DNA of 64,000 nucleotides from assembly GCA_025055285.1 (NCBI GenBank), contig JANWXM010000007.1:1-64000 (forward strand), read 5' to 3'. The notes beneath the pieces are model-generated. The model saw only the letters and a list, made by a program, of their open reading frames with translations, was not told the DNA's origin and searched no databases. Below are positions 59,554 through 64,000 of the stretch, one piece after another (positions within the stretch are counted from its first letter, which is position 1; each line of letters starts with the position of its first letter). The position numbers and the translations under genes are program-made. Source of the DNA: Saprospiraceae bacterium (GTDB lineage Bacteria; Bacteroidota; Bacteroidia; Chitinophagales; Saprospiraceae).

Positions 59554-60084
59554 ATGTGCACAAAATTTGGACTGTTTATACTTTTTCTAACTAGTATTCT
59601 TTCATGGCGTCCCAGTAAAGGCCCAACAGCAACCCTCTTTACCTCTACACCTGGCCTTGATACAATAGCCATTCGGAAAGTATTGCGCGCTGTGAATGCT
59701 TTGCGCGCTCGAGGTTGTCGCTGCCCAGACGGGTCGTGGTTTGCTCCCGCGCCCACATTACAGGTGGACGAACGCTTAAATGCCGCTGCTCAGGTGCACG
59801 CTGAAGACATGCAACGGCGCAATTATTTTAAACATACTACTCCTGAAGGACGCACTCCAGCGCATCGCGTAAGCCAAGCAGGATACTCTTGGGCGCAAGT
59901 GGGTGAAAACATCGCATGGGGGCAGCCCACACCCGAAAGTGTTGTCGAAAGTTGGCGCAATAGCTCAGGACACTGCGCCAACATGATGAACCCAGCCTTC
60001 TTGCACATGGGAATAGGCAGAGCGGGCACTTATTGGGTACAAGTGCTCGCAGCTCCTTCCTCTTTGCTTCGCAGGCGCCCCTAG
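59554..60084 (+). CDS. Secreted CAP/SCP-domain protein
   Basis: A 176-residue protein with an N-terminal signal segment (about 3-17). The CAP domain (about 45-168) has LNAAAQVHAEDMQRRNYFKHTTPEGR and GENIAWGQPTPESVVESWRNSSGHCANMMNP, with the usual His and Glu residues of the central cavity. Bacterial CAP proteins are secreted; their biochemical role is usually unknown. Its stop codon interlocks with that of the convergent ssb (CTAG at 60081-60084). Confidence 0.88.
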   Translation: MCTKFGLFILFLTSILSWRPSKGPTATLFTSTPGLDTIAIRKVLRAVNALRARGCRCPDGSWFAPAPTLQVDERLNAAAQVHAEDMQRRNYFKHTTPEGRTPAHRVSQAGYSWAQVGENIAWGQPTPESVVESWRNSSGHCANMMNPAFLHMGIGRAGTYWVQVLAAPSSLLRRRP

Positions 60085-60515
60085 AAGGGCAAGTCGTCGC
60101 CGCCCTGAGGTATCTCGGCACTCGTAGGCGGCGGCACCTGAACGCTAGGAGGAGCGCTTTCTAAAGAGGGAAAACGCGAATCGGCGCTTTCGCGTCTCTC
60201 CAAAATACGGATATTATTTGCTACAATATCAGTGACGTATCGCTCAAGGCCATCCTGTCCAGTGTACTTGCGGTAAGATATTTTACCCTCTACATATACA
60301 AGCATGCCTTTTCTCAGCGAACGTTCAATACGTTCAGCCAGCCCTCGCCATGCTACCACGTTATGCCACTCAGTCAAAGTTTGCCAATTGCCTTCCTTGT
60401 CCTGATAGTTTTCATGTGTCGCCAGTGAAAAGCGAGCAACGGTAACACCGCCTTCCAACCGACGAACTTCCGGATCCGCACCCAGATTGCCAATAAGGGT
60501 CACTTTGTTGATCAT
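60081..60515 (-). CDS. ssb: Single-stranded DNA-binding protein
   Basis: A 144-residue protein with an OB fold (INKVTLIGNLGADPEVRRLEGG, then FSLATHENYQDKEG and WHNVVAWRGLAERI). A short flexible linker ends in the acidic tip GGDDLPF that recruits repair and replication partners. ATG 60515 gives the classic start; a 25-codon upstream extension is rejected. It follows mutY by 13 bp on the same strand, so a mutY-ssb unit is likely. Confidence 0.96.
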   Translation of the reverse strand: MINKVTLIGNLGADPEVRRLEGGVTVARFSLATHENYQDKEGNWQTLTEWHNVVAWRGLAERIERSLRKGMLVYVEGKISYRKYTGQDGLERYVTDIVANNIRILERRESADSRFPSLESAPPSVQVPPPTSAEIPQGGDDLPF

Positions 60516-60528
60516 GGTAAAAATTAGT

Positions 60529-61662
60529 TTAAAAGTGAAAAACCTCTTTCTTGCGGAAAGGTATAACTTTTTCCCGCCAAAATTGGGCAATAATCTTTGG
60601 TAAAGGAAGTTTTTGCTCCACTTCTTCTATGCGAGCCTCATAAGAAGAGAAAGTTAGCGGTTCCAGAAAATGTGAAGAAAGTGGCTGAGTTAGATCAGCA
60701 GTCGTTTCAAAAGTAAAGAATAGGGCATGGATTACTTGGTGAGAAAGTATTTGTCGGTAAGGGCCGTGGATACCTTTTAAAGTGACCAAATGAGATGCAT
60801 TCGGAAGAAAGTGTTTAGTCAGTTGGACTGCTAGCTGGTCTAACTCCTTAGGCAGTTCGTTGACTTCCCAGAGTGCAAACTCATAGAGATTGGCCCAGAT
60901 ATCGCCCAATGGGCGCTGCCTGACCCAAACGATATCGCCTTGGAAGAAAACGGCGTACAAGAAGAATCGCCGTTGCTTTGGCAAAGGCGGATTTTTCCGA
61001 GGCAGTTCTCCAACGCGATTTTCTTGCAGGGCTACACAGCCTGCTGCTAAAGGGCATTCGTTGCAGGTTGGCTGCCGAGGGCGACAACAACTCGCGCCAA
61101 AGTCCATGATTGCTTGATTGTAGGCCCCAGGTCGCGCAGGGTCGAGCAATTGCTGTGCTAGCGCTGAAAACTCTTTTTGGGCTTTTGATGTATTTATAGG
61201 CGTCTCGATGCCAAAGAAGCGCGACAGCACGCGATAAACATTCCCATCAAGTACAGCGTAAGGCAAGTTGAAGGCGAAAGAGGCAATTGCTGCTGCCGTG
61301 TAGTCACCTACTCCCTTCAACTGGCGAATCTCCTCGAAAGTCTTTGGGAAAATCCCGTTTCGCTCGAAGACGATGTGCTGAGCAGCGCGGTGAAGGTTTC
61401 TAGCTCGGCTATAGTAGCCCAGTCCCTGCCAATGCTTTAGCACTTCTTCTAGAGGCGCGCGGGCCAAATGCTCTACGGTTGGGTAGACTGAAACAAGACG
61501 CTCATAATACGCTAGTCCTTGTTCTACTCGCGTTTGTTGTAAGATAATTTCTGAAAGCCATATTCGATAGGGATCCCGCTCACCCTTCCACGGCAATGGT
61601 CGGGAATGCTGAGCATGCCAGCGAAATAAGCCCTCCCGAAAAAAAACCGCTTTCTCAACCAT
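60529..61662 (-). CDS. mutY: A/G-specific adenine DNA glycosylase
   Basis: A 377-residue repair enzyme that removes adenine opposite 8-oxoguanine. SRPLPWKGERDPYRIWLSEIILQQT carries the early catalytic Glu. The helix-hairpin-helix is LKGVGDYTAAAIASFAF, followed by AVLDGNVYRVLSRFF with the catalytic Asp. The 4Fe-4S ligands are in CCRPRQPTCNECPLAAGC. The C-terminal NUDIX-like domain (about 225-355) recognises 8-oxoG. It is first gene of the mutY-ssb pair. Confidence 0.95.
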   Translation of the reverse strand: MVEKAVFFREGLFRWHAQHSRPLPWKGERDPYRIWLSEIILQQTRVEQGLAYYERLVSVYPTVEHLARAPLEEVLKHWQGLGYYSRARNLHRAAQHIVFERNGIFPKTFEEIRQLKGVGDYTAAAIASFAFNLPYAVLDGNVYRVLSRFFGIETPINTSKAQKEFSALAQQLLDPARPGAYNQAIMDFGASCCRPRQPTCNECPLAAGCVALQENRVGELPRKNPPLPKQRRFFLYAVFFQGDIVWVRQRPLGDIWANLYEFALWEVNELPKELDQLAVQLTKHFLPNASHLVTLKGIHGPYRQILSHQVIHALFFTFETTADLTQPLSSHFLEPLTFSSYEARIEEVEQKLPLPKIIAQFWREKVIPFRKKEVFHF

Positions 61663-61813
61663 CGCAACCGCTCCTCCTTAGAAAGCCGCCATTTAATAAA
61701 TTGTTGCGAATCTTTAGTCACTGATAAAAATTTAAAACGTCTAAATGTAGTTACCCTAAAGTTGGCATGAATTTTTAGGTTTTCTAAATGTTCTATAATC
61801 AACCTTGCCGATT

Positions 61814-62356
61814 ATGAAATGGGTTATCTTCGTTAGCATCCCACTCATCGCAGTACTCATAGCTGTTCCTTGGAAAACATACAATCCCACACCCTCCTTG
61901 TTTATGCAGCCTGCAGAAACTAAGGCTAGCGCCGAACTTTCAACGCAGAGGGCCAAGATATGGACAGATACAACTACGGTGTACAAAGGTGAAACCTTTA
62001 CGCTCCACTTTACTACTCCCAATCCTCCTTATTTAGGAGTAATTGATCCGAAAGGGCGTTTCTTTTACATTGTCTTTCCAAAGGAAAATTCTTTTGGAAA
62101 TTTGGTGCCGTTGGTGGATAGCGACCGCTTCGCTGCCATGTCCTCGCTAGCAATTTGCACTGGAGAATTAAAAGCAGACCCTTATACCTACGGCGTCTAC
62201 GAGAATCAGCCTGTTTTTACGTGTAGTGGCGTGTATACGTTCATTCTGGGGGATAACCTGCACGTGGATGACCCAAGCTTGCTGAGCACTGCGCGGGTGC
62301 GTTATGTGCACAAAGTGCGGCCTAGTCCACCGAATTCCTCAATGGTCATGCATTAA
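61814..62356 (+). CDS. Membrane-anchored protein of unknown function
   Basis: A 180-residue protein with an N-terminal hydrophobic anchor or signal (about 2-18, KWVIFVSIPLIAVLIAV) and a beta-rich exported part. Recognisable phrases are TLHFTTPNPPYLGVIDPKGRFF, FPKENSFGNLVPL and CTGELKADPYTYG. No family is recognised. ATG 61814 is used, as the upstream alternative is TTG. It stands alone between mutY (divergent) and fahA. Confidence 0.7.
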   Translation: MKWVIFVSIPLIAVLIAVPWKTYNPTPSLFMQPAETKASAELSTQRAKIWTDTTTVYKGETFTLHFTTPNPPYLGVIDPKGRFFYIVFPKENSFGNLVPLVDSDRFAAMSSLAICTGELKADPYTYGVYENQPVFTCSGVYTFILGDNLHVDDPSLLSTARVRYVHKVRPSPPNSSMVMH

Positions 62357-62585
62357 TCACGCAAAGCGATTTCTCCCTTCCTTTCGTCACCTGAAAAGGC
62401 ACCTGCCCAAGAGCCAGAAAAGAAGAGTGTAGTGCCCGGCTGCATAGAAGAACAGGCAATACCCTTGCACCCAAAAGTCGGCGCAACGCACATCTTTGCG
62501 GTAAAGATTTCGCTCTACCTCGTCTTTGCAAGAGGATGAGGCAGGCTCTTCGATATTAACAGGTCTTTAAAACTCTATTTTGACG

Positions 62586-63824
62586 ATGACAACTTGGCTA
62601 CCTATTCCTGCAGACTCTGACTTCTCCATCTACAATCTTCCGTTTGGAATCATCGAGACGCCTAGCGGACGCATGGGTGCGGGTGTACCCATAGGCGATT
62701 ATGTTATAGATCTCGTAGCAGCGGCAGACGCGGGCCTTTTTGGTGCGCGGCGCCGTCACGTGCAATTATTCGAACAACCCACTTTGAACAACTTCATCGC
62801 TTTGGGGAATGACTTTGCAAAGCGCATTCGGCGGCGCCTACAGCAATGGTTGTGTGAATCTAAACTGCCTAAGAACTCAACTGACATTCTCTACGAGCGT
62901 TCGCAGGTGCGCGTTCATCTACCTATACAAGTTGGAGACTACACTGATTTTTACAGCAGTTTAGAACATGCTACGAATGTAGGCAAGATGTTTCGGCCTG
63001 ATAATCCGCTGCTACCCAACTGGCGGTGGCTGCCTATAGGGTATCACGGCCGTGCATCTAGTATTGTTCTAGATGGAACTCCAATAAGGCGCCCATGCGG
63101 GCAAATTCTCCCAAAAGGCTCTGAAACGCCAATATTCGCGGCTACGCAGCAGCTGGATTTTGAACTAGAGATCGCCTTTGTCATTGGTAAAGAAAGCCGC
63201 CTTGGCCATCCCATTCCCATTGAGCAGGCTGAGGAGCATATCTTTGGTTTGCTCCTTTTCAACGACTGGAGTGCCCGAGATATCCAACGCTGGGAGTATG
63301 TGCCCTTAGGGCCCTTTCTAGGCAAAAATTTCGCCTCTTCTATTTCCCCATGGATTGTTACGCTTGAGGCGCTCAAACCCTTTCGAACACGCGGCCCCGT
63401 CCAACGACCCACTCCGCTGGAGTATTTGCGTCTCCGTGGATGGCACCACTACGACATCGCTTTGGAGGTAAGCATTCGTCCGAAAGACGGACCAGAAACG
63501 GTCGTTTGCCGCACAAATACTCGCTACCTTTACTGGTCCATGGCTCAACAACTGGCCCATCATACTATCAACGGCTGCAACGTACGGCCAGGCGACCTAA
63601 TGGCTTCAGGTACTATTAGCGGACCAACTTCCGACAGCTTCGGCTCCTTACTCGAACTGGCCTGGGGCGGCCAAAAACCCATCTCTTTAGCAGATGGTTC
63701 TACCCGTACGTTCTTACTCGATGGCGACACCGTAATCATGCGCGCCTATGCTCAAAGAGGTCACCTCCGTGTCGGATTTGGTCAGGTATGTGGAACAATC
63801 CTCCCTGCCATAAAGGGAGACTAA
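62586..63824 (+). CDS. fahA: Fumarylacetoacetase
   Basis: A 412-residue hydrolase that splits fumarylacetoacetate into fumarate and acetoacetate, the last step of tyrosine degradation. The SH3-like N-terminal domain starts ADSDFSIYNLPFGI. The catalytic core has DYTDFYSSLEHATNVGKMFR (metal Asp and catalytic His), LDFELEIAFVIG (metal Glu pair), LLFNDWSARDIQRWEYVPLGPFLGKNF (Asp and Lys) and GTISGPTSDSFGSLLEL. It is full length, like the eukaryotic enzyme. ATG 62586 is preferred to TTG 62580. No other tyrosine-pathway gene is in the window. No gene is seen in the final 176 bases. Confidence 0.96.
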   Translation: MTTWLPIPADSDFSIYNLPFGIIETPSGRMGAGVPIGDYVIDLVAAADAGLFGARRRHVQLFEQPTLNNFIALGNDFAKRIRRRLQQWLCESKLPKNSTDILYERSQVRVHLPIQVGDYTDFYSSLEHATNVGKMFRPDNPLLPNWRWLPIGYHGRASSIVLDGTPIRRPCGQILPKGSETPIFAATQQLDFELEIAFVIGKESRLGHPIPIEQAEEHIFGLLLFNDWSARDIQRWEYVPLGPFLGKNFASSISPWIVTLEALKPFRTRGPVQRPTPLEYLRLRGWHHYDIALEVSIRPKDGPETVVCRTNTRYLYWSMAQQLAHHTINGCNVRPGDLMASGTISGPTSDSFGSLLELAWGGQKPISLADGSTRTFLLDGDTVIMRAYAQRGHLRVGFGQVCGTILPAIKGD

Positions 63825-64000
63825 AAACAGCCCTTGCACATACGCGGCTAAACGCTGCTTCTTCAGGTAGTACCCTCTAGTGCAGCAGGCACATCAAACA
63901 TCCAGTAACCACCCGATAAAGCGGGCGAAGGAGTAGGGCCTCTCTCCTGCACTTGTCATCCTGACAAACATGATATCCACCACAACTGCTTGCCAGCAGG

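Noticed and set aside
60516-60590. N-terminal extension of ssb overlapping mutY
   Set aside because: The OB fold starts at MINKVTLIG (ATG 60515), leaving a normal 13-bp gap to mutY.

Overview
The window reads as a contiguous, gene-dense chromosomal segment of a Bacteroidota bacterium. It is probably from the Saprospiria/Chitinophagia side of the phylum; that finer placement is inference from protein style only. The phylum call rests on several signals. Two secreted proteins end in type IX secretion (T9SS) sorting domains (226-1500 and 47977-52338). Several promoters match the Bacteroidota form TTTG-N19-22-TAnnTTTG, the cleanest in front of rpsO. Clear Shine-Dalgarno sequences are generally absent. 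An OmpA-type porin carries thrombospondin type 3 repeats, and a very large secreted protein has HYR-like, dockerin-like and cohesin-like parts. I see no phage, plasmid, insertion sequence, CRISPR array or rRNA. One tRNA, Leu(CAG), is present.

Layout. 1-6.5 kb: secreted PGRP-type amidase, sigma-70-like factor, PAS histidine kinase overlapping aroK, and a large coiled-coil protein. 6.6-16 kb: asd, miaA, a Pif1/RecD-like helicase, guaD, a second histidine kinase overlapping aroB, a beta-helix protein with its di-haem partner, and mnmD. 16-26 kb: tRNA-Leu, a small membrane protein, a GT9 glycosyltransferase, groES-groEL, rpsO-pnp with a structured leader, an EamA transporter and transketolase. 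26-40.7 kb: GT4 glycosyltransferase, PAP2 phosphatase-lptF, rpe, a PolB-type exonuclease, a membrane coiled-coil protein, lipB with a small partner, pyrG, ppk1, a DUF72 protein and a double ABC ATPase. 41-53 kb: DUF1028-TPR protein, OmpA/TSP3 porin, RlpA-SPOR protein, a possible small RNA, gcdH, rbfA-nadD, the giant secreted protein and a LuxR-type response regulator. 53-64 kb: degenerate haloperoxidase-like protein, fadH, GMC oxidoreductase, CAP-domain protein, ssb, mutY, a hypothetical protein and fumarylacetoacetase.

Metabolically this is an aerobic-type heterotroph. Fumarylacetoacetase (tyrosine), glutaryl-CoA dehydrogenase (lysine/tryptophan) and 2,4-dienoyl-CoA reductase (unsaturated fatty acids) are catabolic. 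aroB, aroK, asd, pyrG, rpe and transketolase are biosynthetic or central. Envelope biogenesis is well represented by LptF, GT9, GT4, PAP2, RlpA, OmpA and the amidase.

The observations I find most worth following are these. Two different shikimate genes (aroK, aroB) are each joined by a 4-bp ATGA overlap to an upstream sensor kinase. The beta-helix/di-haem gene pair, of unknown function, has overlapping frames. A vanadium-haloperoxidase homologue appears to have lost metal-site residues. The rpsO-pnp spacer holds two long hairpins. A promoter-plus-terminator unit near 45.2-45.3 kb may be an undescribed small RNA. Several -7 elements sit so close to start codons that leaderless mRNAs are likely. 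All functional calls come from reading motifs by eye; no search was run.
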